Assembly (NCBI GenBank): GCA_017960765.1 | Contig: JAGCYQ010000158.1 | Coordinates: 1-32,506 of the forward strand | Direction of reading: 5' to 3' | Length of the DNA stretch: 32,506 nucleotides | Source: Treponema sp. | GTDB taxonomy: Bacteria; Spirochaetota; Spirochaetia; Treponematales; Treponemataceae | Shown here: one piece after another, positions 17,317 to 25,224 of the stretch | How the letters are laid out: each line of letters begins with the position of its first letter | How positions within the stretch are numbered: position 1 is the stretch's first letter | Translations under genes and position numbers: made by a program | The notes under the pieces: model-generated | The model's input: the letters and a program-made list of their open reading frames with translations, nothing else | Database searches by the model: none | What the model was told of the DNA's origin: nothing

Positions 17317-19698
17317 CTACTTCCCGCTTTTTCCATAACACCATGAACAGATGAATGCGGTTGCCAGACCGATTGAAATAGAAAGACCAATGAGGTGCAC
17401 CGGTTTAAACGAGGACAATGCAAGTGCTCCAAAAGAAATCAATGTGGTTGCAAAAGACAGCGCAATGGTAAAGGGTTCCAGTTTTGCAGTCCGGCTGCCC
17501 TGTTTTTTTTCGTTCTCGATAATGTAAATCACATAATCCAAACCAAGACCAAACACAAGAATCATTCCCGTGACAGAAAAGAATTCCAGTTTTGTTTTTA
17601 AAAGAGCAAATACGGCGGATGTTGCAAGGATGATCAAAAGCGGAACCGAAATGATTTTTAGCGCACGTTTCCATGAATAGACTATTGTCAGGATTATAAA
17701 GATAAGGACATATGTTCCTGCAAAGAAATACAAAACCATCTTTGTGAGCCTGTCCAATGAAGAGCTGATGTCGGACCTCTTGCTGATGAACGAGACATTT
17801 TCATCTTCATCTGCAATGCTGGATAAAAGCTTCTCGTCCAAAGTCATGCTCGGTACAAGTACGCTATAGCACCTTCCGTTTATCTCTCCCAGATATACCG
17901 ATGAAATAGAATCAGACAGCATTCCCGGAACCGTTCCATTCTCAAAAGAAATGTAGTCATTGCCTGAACTGTAAAAATCTTTCCTCAGGCTTTCTGCTTC
18001 CTCAACTTCAATTCCAAGGAACTCATACTGAAACTCTGCCCTTTGTAAAAGTTTCTCACATGCCGCCCGTGATTTTTTCTGATGCTCTACAGATGGAATA
18101 AAAAGAGTCGTGCTAAGATATTTTCCTGCAATATCATCTTTTGTTTTGAGTATCTTCCGGAATTCCTCTTCATTTCTCAGCACCTGATTTTCGTCATCAC
18201 CTGAAATCACAAACCAGCCAGTCGGACTGTACTGAAGGATTTGAGCGGCCTTTACTTCATCCTGCAGAAGCCTGCCTTCCATCGTGTAATACTTTGAGAT
18301 GTCATTTTCCACGCCAACATATTTCTGATTGAACAGGACAGCACAGACAGAAAAAACTGCAATCCCGGCTATGACACAAACAGGCAGGAACTTTCTTTTG
18401 TGTGTCTTATCCGGATTCTCATACAGAGATTTTATCGGCAAAGTCCTTTCACGTTTTGGAAGAGGAATGACAGGATATATGCAGATTGTTGTAAGAAATG
18501 AACTTGTAAGACCTACCAGAGAAAAGACAGAGATCTGCTTTAACAGTTCAAACGGTGCAAAAATCAGAATGGCATAGCAGAGGCCGCTGGAGACAATCGC
18601 CATGGTCAAACCTCTAAAAAGATGATGCCTGATTTTTCCTCCGCTTGAAAGATCCGGGTTACCCGCCCAGTGAACAAAATAATGCAGGCTATAGTCTATG
18701 CCAGAGCCGATGAGTGAAGTTCCAAAGACAAGAGTTAAGATCATCAGCTTGTCAAAAACAGCAAGAGTAAAGATAAAGGCAGTACCGACAGAAACCGCGA
18801 TTGATGAAAGTGAAAACAAAATAGGCACAGGTGTCCTGAAGATAAAAACCAGCATGAGCAAGACCGCAAGAAAAGAAACAATCGAAATCAGAGTTATTTC
18901 TTTTGATGCTTTTGTTGAACTGTCATTTGAGTGGTAGGGTGTTCCGGAAAAAATAAATTGTGTTCCGTCGTTTTCCAAAAGACTGCAAACAGAATAAATC
19001 TCGTTTATGCCGTTGTTCCTGCTTGCCATTGCACCACCCTTTTTGCTCAACAGGCAGCGTATCAAAACATACCAGATACCGTCCTGCTCAGAAACAAGCA
19101 TTCCGTCTTTTATGTTCATTGCAGTTCCGGAATTCTGAAGTGCCATAAGATAGTTTTCCAATGCACTTTCTGTGAGCATAAAGGGATCCTCCGGGAGATT
19201 GTCCAGAGAAGTCAATGTAAAAACTCCGAAGACTTTTGCCAGTGCCTCATCAGAAAACCGTTCAGGCCCATTCTCGCTGTTTATCAGGTCTATGGATTTA
19301 TCGTCCAGAAGGTTCCATCGGTATTTAAAAAGGAAATCGCTTATTTCTGAATATGAGCCTGTATCATTATGGAGTGAGATTGAAATGAAGTTGTCGCTGC
19401 CATCCAGTTTTTCACATACGGTTTCCGCCGTGGCCTTTGCCTTTTCAAAGTCCGGGTTTGCCACGATAATAAACGCATTGTTTCCTGTTGCCTCAGTCAG
19501 TTTTTCATCTGCTTTTTTCAGCGGCTCAGAGTCGATTGATCTTGGCGTGATGTTGAACAAATCCGCATCCAGAGATATTTGACCTTGATTTACAAAGAGG
19601 CGGCACAAAAACAATATGAGCATCAGCACATGAAATGCAAGCCACAAGATGACGTAACGTGAATTATTGCTTTTGTGGAAAGAATTCAATTCCTTCAT
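17317..19698 (-). CDS. MMPL/RND-superfamily lipid exporter (COG4258-like)
   Basis: The 793-residue protein has an N-terminal helix, a large periplasmic domain (about 40-265), a five- to six-helix bundle (about 268-415), a second periplasmic domain (about 460-645) and a second helix bundle. The repeated halves carry the proton-relay Asp-Tyr pairs expected of MMPL transporters: GSGIDYSLHY (Asp335, Tyr336) and GLGLDYVIYI (Asp721, Tyr722). This family moves lipids or lipid-linked products across the inner membrane using the proton gradient; COG4258 members are fixed parts of aryl-polyene-type clusters. Its ATG abuts the stop of the COG4648-like gene with no spacing, so translation is probably coupled. 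It is the last gene of the operon. A drug exporter is less likely because of the ACP and ligase neighbours. Confidence 0.88.
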   Translation of the reverse strand: MKELNSFHKSNNSRYVILWLAFHVLMLILFLCRLFVNQGQISLDADLFNITPRSIDSEPLKKADEKLTEATGNNAFIIVANPDFEKAKATAETVCEKLDGSDNFISISLHNDTGSYSEISDFLFKYRWNLLDDKSIDLINSENGPERFSDEALAKVFGVFTLTSLDNLPEDPFMLTESALENYLMALQNSGTAMNIKDGMLVSEQDGIWYVLIRCLLSKKGGAMASRNNGINEIYSVCSLLENDGTQFIFSGTPYHSNDSSTKASKEITLISIVSFLAVLLMLVFIFRTPVPILFSLSSIAVSVGTAFIFTLAVFDKLMILTLVFGTSLIGSGIDYSLHYFVHWAGNPDLSSGGKIRHHLFRGLTMAIVSSGLCYAILIFAPFELLKQISVFSLVGLTSSFLTTICIYPVIPLPKRERTLPIKSLYENPDKTHKRKFLPVCVIAGIAVFSVCAVLFNQKYVGVENDISKYYTMEGRLLQDEVKAAQILQYSPTGWFVISGDDENQVLRNEEEFRKILKTKDDIAGKYLSTTLFIPSVEHQKKSRAACEKLLQRAEFQYEFLGIEVEEAESLRKDFYSSGNDYISFENGTVPGMLSDSISSVYLGEINGRCYSVLVPSMTLDEKLLSSIADEDENVSFISKRSDISSSLDRLTKMVLYFFAGTYVLIFIILTIVYSWKRALKIISVPLLIILATSAVFALLKTKLEFFSVTGMILVFGLGLDYVIYIIENEKKQGSRTAKLEPFTIALSFATTLISFGALALSSFKPVHLIGLSISIGLATAFICSWCYGKSGK

Positions 19699-20907
19699 TT
19701 AATTCTCCGTGGAAACATTTTGTGAATCACAGTTCAATTTGCTGTAGAACTTTTTTCCGAGTGTAAAGAGCAAAAGCAAATCCACAATGTATTGTTCCGG
19801 ATCATTTTTTTCTACTGATGACGGCTGTTTTTGCAGGATGAGTTTCTTCCCCTCCGCTTGAATTACAGAATCGATTTGGTCTTCAATTGAAGAAAGTGAA
19901 ATTTCACTCAAGCTTCCGTTATGTGGAACTTCGATGATTGATTTTTCCCTGTCTATTTCCGGAATTGGCTGGCTGTGTTTTGTAATCTTTACAGTATCTG
20001 AATCAGCCTGCACATGAGAAGGTAAGGCATTTGTATTTTCAAAATCGATGACCGGCCTTTTCTTGCACTGGATGGCGGCACATAAAGTTGTAAGCAAGTT
20101 CCATTCATTTTCTGCAGAGAGAACAATTTTTTCATCAGGCTTTTCATTCATTCTGTTTCTGTAGAATTCAGTTTCGGATAGAAAATCGCCCCAAGTCTTT
20201 TTGTCCCTGCCATTGCAACCCACACAGAGAACATGACTTTCCTTGCGTGAATATATTGTCATTTTGGAAACTGGTACCGCCTTGATTAAATGACTGTCAT
20301 AAATCTTCCTGATGCAGAACTCAATCGCAAACAAGAGGCCCATGAGCACGTACGAAACTGCACCGTTGTATATAGTCCAGACTTTATCGGCCTGTTCTTC
20401 AGTGATGTGGAAAATGTTCTGTGAGAATGCAGTGACAGTCGAAATTGTTCCGTTCAATATGAAAAAACAGCACCACACGATTGTGACAGTCCTGCAATAT
20501 TTACGAACCTGATTTTCGCATGAGGATCCGATGATGGATTTATCTGCTAAAGTTGCAAAACGGAAAATCATAGTAGGCTCAAAGAAAAGCGTGCTGCCAA
20601 ACAGAATCAAGAAAATGGCACTGATGGAAACGGAGTAAAGTTTAAGGAAGAAAATCTTGTTGGTCACCAAGCAAAGGAGGCCGGCAGTAAGCAGCAGAAC
20701 CGACGTTATGACTTGTTTTATATCTATCGATTTTTTGTCGCCATCTTTTTTCCTGGATGTCACGGAAAGAAAAACACCCGCCGCAACTATGATTATGAAT
20801 AAGGATAGTACACGGACGGGAGTTTTCAGGAAATACAAAAACACAAAAACAATGACTGGATAAACAATCGATAAAATCAGCATGATTACAGTCATCAGTT
20901 TTTTCAT
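19699..20907 (-). CDS. COG4648-like membrane protein with an extra C-terminal domain
   Basis: The 402-residue protein has about six helices in residues 1-200. The segment EPTMIFRFATLAD, then VRKYCRTVTIVWCCFFILNG, then VWTIYNGAVSYVLMGLLFAIE matches the conserved core of COG4648, an uncharacterised membrane protein found in aryl-polyene clusters. Family members known to me are about 200 residues, so the 200-residue tail is unusual. Part of the tail (TWGDFLSETEFYRNRM, then EWNLLTTLCAAIQCKKRPVID) looks like the N-terminal subdomain of an acyl ligase without the adenylation core, though this resemblance is weak. The gene lies 12 nt after the ACP and abuts the exporter. I infer a membrane scaffold or partner of the acyl transfer step. 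The COG4648 call rests on remembered motifs. Confidence 0.6.
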   Translation of the reverse strand: MKKLMTVIMLILSIVYPVIVFVFLYFLKTPVRVLSLFIIIVAAGVFLSVTSRKKDGDKKSIDIKQVITSVLLLTAGLLCLVTNKIFFLKLYSVSISAIFLILFGSTLFFEPTMIFRFATLADKSIIGSSCENQVRKYCRTVTIVWCCFFILNGTISTVTAFSQNIFHITEEQADKVWTIYNGAVSYVLMGLLFAIEFCIRKIYDSHLIKAVPVSKMTIYSRKESHVLCVGCNGRDKKTWGDFLSETEFYRNRMNEKPDEKIVLSAENEWNLLTTLCAAIQCKKRPVIDFENTNALPSHVQADSDTVKITKHSQPIPEIDREKSIIEVPHNGSLSEISLSSIEDQIDSVIQAEGKKLILQKQPSSVEKNDPEQYIVDLLLLFTLGKKFYSKLNCDSQNVSTEN

Positions 20908-20919
20908 AAAAATACCATT

Positions 20920-21177
20920 CTATTCTTGTTTGGACTCGATGTAGTCAACCATATCACCGAATGTCTTGAAATCTTCTATTCCAACGTTCTCAAATTGAAT
21001 GGAAAAAGTATTTTCAATGACGATTACAAGATAAAGCATTCCGATGGAAGTCAAACCCAAATCATTTGCAAGAGAAGAATTGACGTCGATTTTGTCCGCC
21101 ATTGCAGCATATTTTTCATCTGCGTTGATGAGTATTGTCTTGAGCTTACTGACAATTTCGTCGCGGCTTAGTTGCAT
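20920..21177 (-). CDS. Acyl carrier protein
   Basis: The 85-residue acidic protein has the four-helix ACP pattern and the phosphopantetheine attachment site DLGLTSIGM, with Ser44 as the modified residue. LTS rather than the DSL of housekeeping AcpP marks a specialised carrier, as in polyketide-like or lipid-tailoring clusters. Its start overlaps the end of the acyl-ligase gene by 10 nt, so the two are translationally coupled; the ligase probably loads this carrier directly. A 4'-phosphopantetheinyl transferase is not present in the window and must be supplied in trans. The carried acyl group is unknown. Confidence 0.93.
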   Translation of the reverse strand: MQLSRDEIVSKLKTILINADEKYAAMADKIDVNSSLANDLGLTSIGMLYLVIVIENTFSIQFENVGIEDFKTFGDMVDYIESKQE

Positions 21178-22688
21178 TTCTTATACCTCTTGATTTTCAT
21201 GCTTGGGGTACGCTCAAAGTCTGTTTCACGGATCACGATTTTTGAAACCCTCTGGAATGACGGGAGTGCCATGTTGACTTCCTCAAGTTCTTTGGTTATA
21301 AATGCAGCTTTATCTTCTTCAGTAATTTTTGCCAATTCACTTGGACGTGGCAGTACTTCAAGAGAAAGATAATGGTTTCCGCTTTCATCAACATCCTCAA
21401 AGACCTGTGAGTCCTGAATGAAAGGCAGTTCGTTGAATTTTGTCTCAAGCTCTGCTGGTGAAATGTTTTCGCCTGTTGGAAGAACGATTATTTCCTTTGT
21501 GCGGCCTGTGATGTAGAGATAGCCCTTTTCATCAACACGAACCAAATCTCCAGTTTTGAACCATCCGTCCTGGAATGCAATTTCATTTTCCTGTGGCTCA
21601 GCGGCGGCATAACCGGAGAACAGGTTTGTACCCTTGAGCCAGAGCTCTCCGTCTTCAATGCGATATTCCTGATTTGGAAAAAAGAATCCAACTGAGTCAG
21701 GGTTATCGGCACTGTCTGGATTGCCGGAGACAAGATTTGCGGTTTCTGTAAGGCCATATCCTGGCAAAAGTGAGATTCCCAGTTTCTTGCATTCCTCAAC
21801 AAGATATGGAGAAACGGTTGCGGCACCTGCGATGATGTATTTCATGGCGGGTCCAAAAAGATTTGTCTTCATCTGATTTGAAAGCTTTAAGCCCAGTTCA
21901 ATCAGGCCTGGAACTGCAACAAAGACTGTCGGTGCAAACATGCCGATATCCTTGAACATGTCCTTGTTGTTCTTGCAGATGAGGATTTCGCTTCCTGTGT
22001 AGAGTGTCGTGGTCAAGTTCCTGATCAAACCGAAAACGTGAGAGAGAGGAAGTGCCAGAATGTATTTTTGGTTGAATACCTCACGATATCCGTAGCATCC
22101 GTTTACTGTTCCCTGCATTACGGCCTGGTTGGTCAAAATGGCGGCCTTGCTTTTTCCTGTTGTTCCACCAGTGAACATGAGAACACATTCACTTTCGCCC
22201 TTTACCTGAACCGGAGGAAGTGAATCCGCTGATTTATCCTGTGTGGAAATGACTGCCTTTCCCTTTGACTTTGCAAGCTCTGTTTTTTCTGAAAGAATTG
22301 GTTCTGTAACTATGCGCTTGAGACCTAAAAGCATTGAGCATCCGAATACTGCATTCTGGTCCAAATGCGGAGGAAGAATTGCCGCTGAATATCCGCCTGT
22401 TGTTATTGCGATAAAAGCCTTTACAAAATCGTATGAGTTTGAGCACAAGAGTCCGATGCGCTCTCCGTTTTCTGCTCCACTGCTTTTCAACACAGCTCTG
22501 AGTGATGCGGCATCCTCCTCAACTTTTTTGTAAGTGTAGTGCACTCCGTCATAGCAGATTGCATTCAAATCGGAATACTCTTTAAGGCTGTGCTCCCACA
22601 TCTCGGAAACGGAAGCATAATTTACTATCTTGGAAAAAGTTTGTTCATCGGTGTATTTTTTGAAAACTTCGTCTGTTGTAATCGGCAT
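21168..22688 (-). CDS. AMP-dependent acyl ligase (acyl-ACP/acyl-CoA synthetase)
   Basis: The ATG at 22688 is preferred because GGAG lies 7 nt upstream of it and itself overlaps an in-frame ATG at 22700 that has no ribosome site. The 506-residue enzyme has the ANL core: P-loop TGGTTGKSK (about 173-181), GYGLTE (310-315), the hinge-region TGDLV (Asp381) and the C-terminal catalytic lysine in PSMKIKR (Lys498). It should adenylate a carboxylic acid and transfer it to a thiol. The 10-nt overlap with the ACP gene points to the ACP as acceptor. The upstream acyltransferase gene would then use the acyl-ACP. The substrate could be a fatty, hydroxy or aryl acid; the sequence does not decide. Confidence 0.9.
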   Translation of the reverse strand: MPITTDEVFKKYTDEQTFSKIVNYASVSEMWEHSLKEYSDLNAICYDGVHYTYKKVEEDAASLRAVLKSSGAENGERIGLLCSNSYDFVKAFIAITTGGYSAAILPPHLDQNAVFGCSMLLGLKRIVTEPILSEKTELAKSKGKAVISTQDKSADSLPPVQVKGESECVLMFTGGTTGKSKAAILTNQAVMQGTVNGCYGYREVFNQKYILALPLSHVFGLIRNLTTTLYTGSEILICKNNKDMFKDIGMFAPTVFVAVPGLIELGLKLSNQMKTNLFGPAMKYIIAGAATVSPYLVEECKKLGISLLPGYGLTETANLVSGNPDSADNPDSVGFFFPNQEYRIEDGELWLKGTNLFSGYAAAEPQENEIAFQDGWFKTGDLVRVDEKGYLYITGRTKEIIVLPTGENISPAELETKFNELPFIQDSQVFEDVDESGNHYLSLEVLPRPSELAKITEEDKAAFITKELEEVNMALPSFQRVSKIVIRETDFERTPSMKIKRYKKCN

Positions 22689-22718
22689 AGTTAACTCCAT
22701 AAAAAAAGATTAGCATTA

Positions 22719-23372
22719 TTATTTTGACTTTTTTTCATAATAGGAATCTGCAATTTTTTTCAGACAGATTTCCTTATTATACAGTTTCTCAGTTGTGTTT
22801 TCAATCCCTTTAAGGTTCATGCCTCCTTCCTGCTGCACGTAGATTGGCTCTCCAACGACAATCAGAAGACGATGCCGTATTCCCTTTTTCTTTTGAATGT
22901 AGACAGGATAAATGGGTTTGCCGCTTTGCATCGCCATAAGAATCATGCCGGACTTTAGCGGTTGAATCTCCTCTTTTGTTGTGTTGATTCTGCCTTCCGG
23001 GAACAGAGCAACAACTTCATCGTTTTTAAGATGCCCTACGATTTCACGGAAAGTTTCCATGCTCATGTTTTCCCTGTCGATGGGAATGCACTGGAACTGC
23101 CTGAACCAAAAGTTTTTCATGGGAGTGTTAAAGAAAACTCTGAGCGCAACAAAATGAAGCCGCCTGTACCAAAAGCCATAGAGTAGGAATACAGGATCGG
23201 TAAATCCAAGATGGTTGGAGATTAAAAGTCCGCCGCCCTTGATTTTCTTTTTTGCCGCATCGTTTTCGTAAAGATGCTTTGGCCTCCACCAGATGAATCC
23301 CGGCAGAAATGTAAAAATGTGAAGGAAGTCGTAAATGAAATATTTGAATGAAAAAATGCGCTTCTTTTTCAT
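22719..23372 (-). CDS. Lysophospholipid-type acyltransferase (PlsC/LPLAT family)
   Basis: The 217-residue protein carries the catalytic HX4D box NHLGFTDP (His54, Asp59), the acceptor-phosphate-binding FPEGR motif (124-128) and the motif IV region PIYPVYI. A basic N-terminal part (MKKKRIFSFKYF) followed by a hydrophobic stretch suggests peripheral or single-pass membrane attachment. It should transfer an acyl chain from ACP or CoA to a hydroxyl of a glycerolipid or other acceptor. The gene starts 3 nt after the esterase stop, with no clear Shine-Dalgarno, so translation is coupled. With an acyl ligase and ACP downstream, a dedicated rather than housekeeping role is likely. No second LPLAT is seen here. 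Confidence 0.9.
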   Translation of the reverse strand: MKKKRIFSFKYFIYDFLHIFTFLPGFIWWRPKHLYENDAAKKKIKGGGLLISNHLGFTDPVFLLYGFWYRRLHFVALRVFFNTPMKNFWFRQFQCIPIDRENMSMETFREIVGHLKNDEVVALFPEGRINTTKEEIQPLKSGMILMAMQSGKPIYPVYIQKKKGIRHRLLIVVGEPIYVQQEGGMNLKGIENTTEKLYNKEICLKKIADSYYEKKSK

Positions 23373-23375
23373 GGT

Positions 23376-24260
23376 CTATTTTGCAAATCCCCTTTGAGCA
23401 ATCCAATCATACAGGTCTTCGTTCCAGCGGGTGGTCTTTAAGAATTTATTGTTGTTCATGCCAAAGCCGTGGCCGCCCTTTTCGTATTCCGCAAAGGTAA
23501 TGTCGTGCCCCTTTTCCTTTATCGCCTTGTAGAGCCTCTGACTGTTTTCAAATTTTACAACCGGGTCGTCGTGGCATGCAACAAGATATACGGGTGGCAT
23601 TTTATCCGGCACCTGCAGTTCCAGCGAAAGCATGTCCTTTTCCTCTTGAGTAGGCTTTTTTGTCCTGAGCAGACTCCACCTTGACCATGCGTGATAGATG
23701 TCGTCCTGCATTGAAACAACCGGATAGACGGGACAGACCCAATTCGGTTCAAGAGAAACTTTTACGTCAATTCCCAAGTCCGAGAGAAAATTAATCCTGT
23801 TGCAGAATTCAGCCTGCCATGCCGCAAGATGACCTCCCGCAGAAAAACCAATCAGGCCCAGTTTGTTGGGGTCGATGTTGTATTCAGCGGCTCCCTCACG
23901 CACAAGTTGAATGGCCCTCTGTACGTCTTCCATCATAGCGGGATATTTGTAGCCGGCTCCACTAATCCTGTATCTTAAAACAAAGGCATTGAATCCCTTG
24001 CTGTTGAACCATTTGGCAACACGCTTTCCCTCGTTGTACATTCCATGGTGATGGTAGCTTCCACCCGGAAGGATGATGACCACAGGTCTTGGTCCGCCAG
24101 TGTTGTCTTTGTCAGCCTTAAAAAGAAACATGTCCACCGTACGTCCGCTTTGTAATTCAATTTGAACTCCATCCCAAATGCTTATTTTTTTATCTCCATA
24201 GGCAAAGAGAAAAAGTGATGAGGTAAAAAGCAAAAATAGTGAAATAAAAATCTTCTTCAT
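23376..24260 (-). CDS. Secreted alpha/beta hydrolase (Abhydrolase_3/BD-FAE-like esterase)
   Basis: The 294-residue protein has a Sec signal peptide (MKKIFISLFLLFTSSLFLFA). The hydrolase fold shows the oxyanion motif LPGGSYHHHG, the nucleophile elbow GFSAGGHLAAW, a likely acid in ACHDDPVV, and the catalytic histidine in KGGHGFGM. This arrangement is typical of acetyl-, feruloyl- or other carbohydrate esterases and of small lipases. It acts in the periplasm or outside the cell. It is the first gene of the minus-strand lipid operon, with AGAAG upstream of the ATG, and is separated from the next upstream gene by that gene's terminator. It may trim acyl groups from the exported product, or it may be an unrelated polysaccharide esterase. 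Confidence 0.85.
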   Translation of the reverse strand: MKKIFISLFLLFTSSLFLFAYGDKKISIWDGVQIELQSGRTVDMFLFKADKDNTGGPRPVVIILPGGSYHHHGMYNEGKRVAKWFNSKGFNAFVLRYRISGAGYKYPAMMEDVQRAIQLVREGAAEYNIDPNKLGLIGFSAGGHLAAWQAEFCNRINFLSDLGIDVKVSLEPNWVCPVYPVVSMQDDIYHAWSRWSLLRTKKPTQEEKDMLSLELQVPDKMPPVYLVACHDDPVVKFENSQRLYKAIKEKGHDITFAEYEKGGHGFGMNNNKFLKTTRWNEDLYDWIAQRGFAK

Positions 24261-24374
24261 AAGTCTTCTCTTGCTAAAGAATAACAGATTTTCGGCTATA
24301 ATGTAAATAACCGCTTAATCTGTTTACCTACGGAAATACTTGTGCTACACTTTTATAGGTGTGAAATGTACAAC

Positions 24375-24417
24375 AAAAAAAAGCCCTTTATCCTGTGGAA
24401 TGCAAGATGAAGGGCTT
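24375..24417 (-). terminator. Rho-independent terminator of the HTH regulator gene
   Basis: On the minus strand AAGCCCTT and AAGGGCTT form an 8-bp stem followed by an eight-T run (complement at 24375-24382, overlapping the distal arm). It lies just after the stop of the regulator at 24425. The remaining 24261-24372 region must hold the promoter of the lipid operon, but I see no convincing -35/-10 pair there. Confidence 0.85.
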
Positions 24418-24424
24418 AATTGTT

Positions 24425-25039
24425 TTAGTCTTTGCTCATTACCTTTTTTGCCCAGCTGCGTTTGTTGCATTCGGGGCATTTTAGATATCTGGTTGTATTC
24501 ATGTGGGGAGCGATAAGCGCGGTAAAATAATTCTTGGGAACGAACTTGTGGTGGCATTTTTCGCACTCGTAGTATCCGGCATCAACTTCCAGCTTGAGTC
24601 CATAGAAGCCGACAAATACCAGCACAACAGTTGCGGCACAGATTATCGCAGCCAATATGGGGCCTTGCTTTAACGTGACGCATGCCAGCAAAATAATTCC
24701 GACATAAAAGAGTATGGCGCTTGCTACCATAACGTACATGCTTGTCAGAAGCTTTTTGTTGTTAATCTGCTCCTGCCTTGCCATCTCAACCAATAGTTCC
24801 TCTGATTTTTTGTTCATGTTTTCCATATCAATCTTTTCTCCTGTCAAAAGTTCATTGACCTTAATATCCAAAATGCCGCACAAGTCCAGCATTTTCCCGG
24901 CATCAGGCAAAGACAGCCCCCTTTCCCATTTTGAAACGGCACGGTCGGTAACATAGAGTTTTTCCGCCAGCTGTTCCTGGGTCAGGTTTTTGTCCTTCCT
25001 GCAGTTAGCTATAAACTTTCCGATTTTGATTAAATCCAT
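24425..25039 (-). CDS. Membrane-tethered XRE-type HTH regulator with zinc ribbon
   Basis: The 204-residue protein starts with an XRE helix-turn-helix (about residues 6-60: GKFIANCRKDKNLTQEQLAEKLYVTD). Two membrane helices follow (about 98-118 and 125-145), then a C-terminal Cys4 ribbon (CEKC and, 29 residues on, CPEC). It should bind DNA while anchored in the membrane, with the ribbon on the cytoplasmic side if the two helices form a hairpin. AAGGAGG lies at the right distance from the ATG. A -10 TATAAT (25066-25071) and flanking inverted repeats suggest autoregulation. Similar HTH-TM-TM proteins are common in Firmicutes, so transfer is possible. The target could be the lipid operon that follows or the MFS gene behind it. 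Confidence 0.85.
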   Translation of the reverse strand: MDLIKIGKFIANCRKDKNLTQEQLAEKLYVTDRAVSKWERGLSLPDAGKMLDLCGILDIKVNELLTGEKIDMENMNKKSEELLVEMARQEQINNKKLLTSMYVMVASAILFYVGIILLACVTLKQGPILAAIICAATVVLVFVGFYGLKLEVDAGYYECEKCHHKFVPKNYFTALIAPHMNTTRYLKCPECNKRSWAKKVMSKD

Positions 25040-25065
25040 AAGTTTTGCCTCCTTTTCATGCCTAA

Positions 25066-25105
25066 ATTATAGGTTTGGCCAATGAAAATTTAAACAGACC
25101 ATTGG
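25066..25105 (-). promoter_or_regulatory. Promoter and candidate operator of the HTH regulator
   Basis: The -10 is TATAAT (25066-25071) with a weak -35 TTTAAA (25089-25094) at 17-nt spacing. The inverted repeat CCAATG (25079-25084) and CATTGG (25100-25105) brackets the -35, a suitable place for an autoregulatory operator. Confidence 0.4.
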
Positions 25106-25127
25106 TTGAGTTGGTATTTTCCTCTGT

Positions 25128-25154
25128 TTTACAAACTTTTTTACCGTTTGTAAA
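25128..25154. promoter_or_regulatory. Perfect 9-bp inverted repeat, possible operator
   Basis: TTTACAAAC and GTTTGTAAA are separated by nine bases. No U tract follows on the minus strand, so it is not an obvious terminator. It lies upstream of the regulator promoter and could be a protein-binding site. Confidence 0.4.
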
Positions 25155-25170
25155 GTAGTGTCATAAAAAG

Positions 25171-25213
25171 ATGCTGAATCAAATCCATCGTGACAAAGGT
25201 CAAAGTCCAGCAT
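25171..25213 (-). terminator. Possible terminator of the MFS gene
   Basis: ATGCTG and CAGCAT pair around a loop that contains a smaller TGAC-AAAG-GTCA hairpin. On the minus strand a CTTTTT run follows the stem. The stem is short and the loop large, so confidence is low. Confidence 0.3.
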
Positions 25214-25224
25214 TACAATACTTT

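Noticed and set aside
17317-19698. Interpretation of the MMPL protein as a drug efflux pump or protein-export SecDF
   Set aside because: Both Asp-Tyr pairs and the ACP, acyl ligase and LPLAT neighbours fit lipid-exporting MMPL proteins better; no SecDF motifs are seen.
24296-24301. Plus-strand TATAAT as a promoter
   Set aside because: No plus-strand gene follows and the nearest -35-like sequence is 20 nt away; likely chance in AT-rich DNA.
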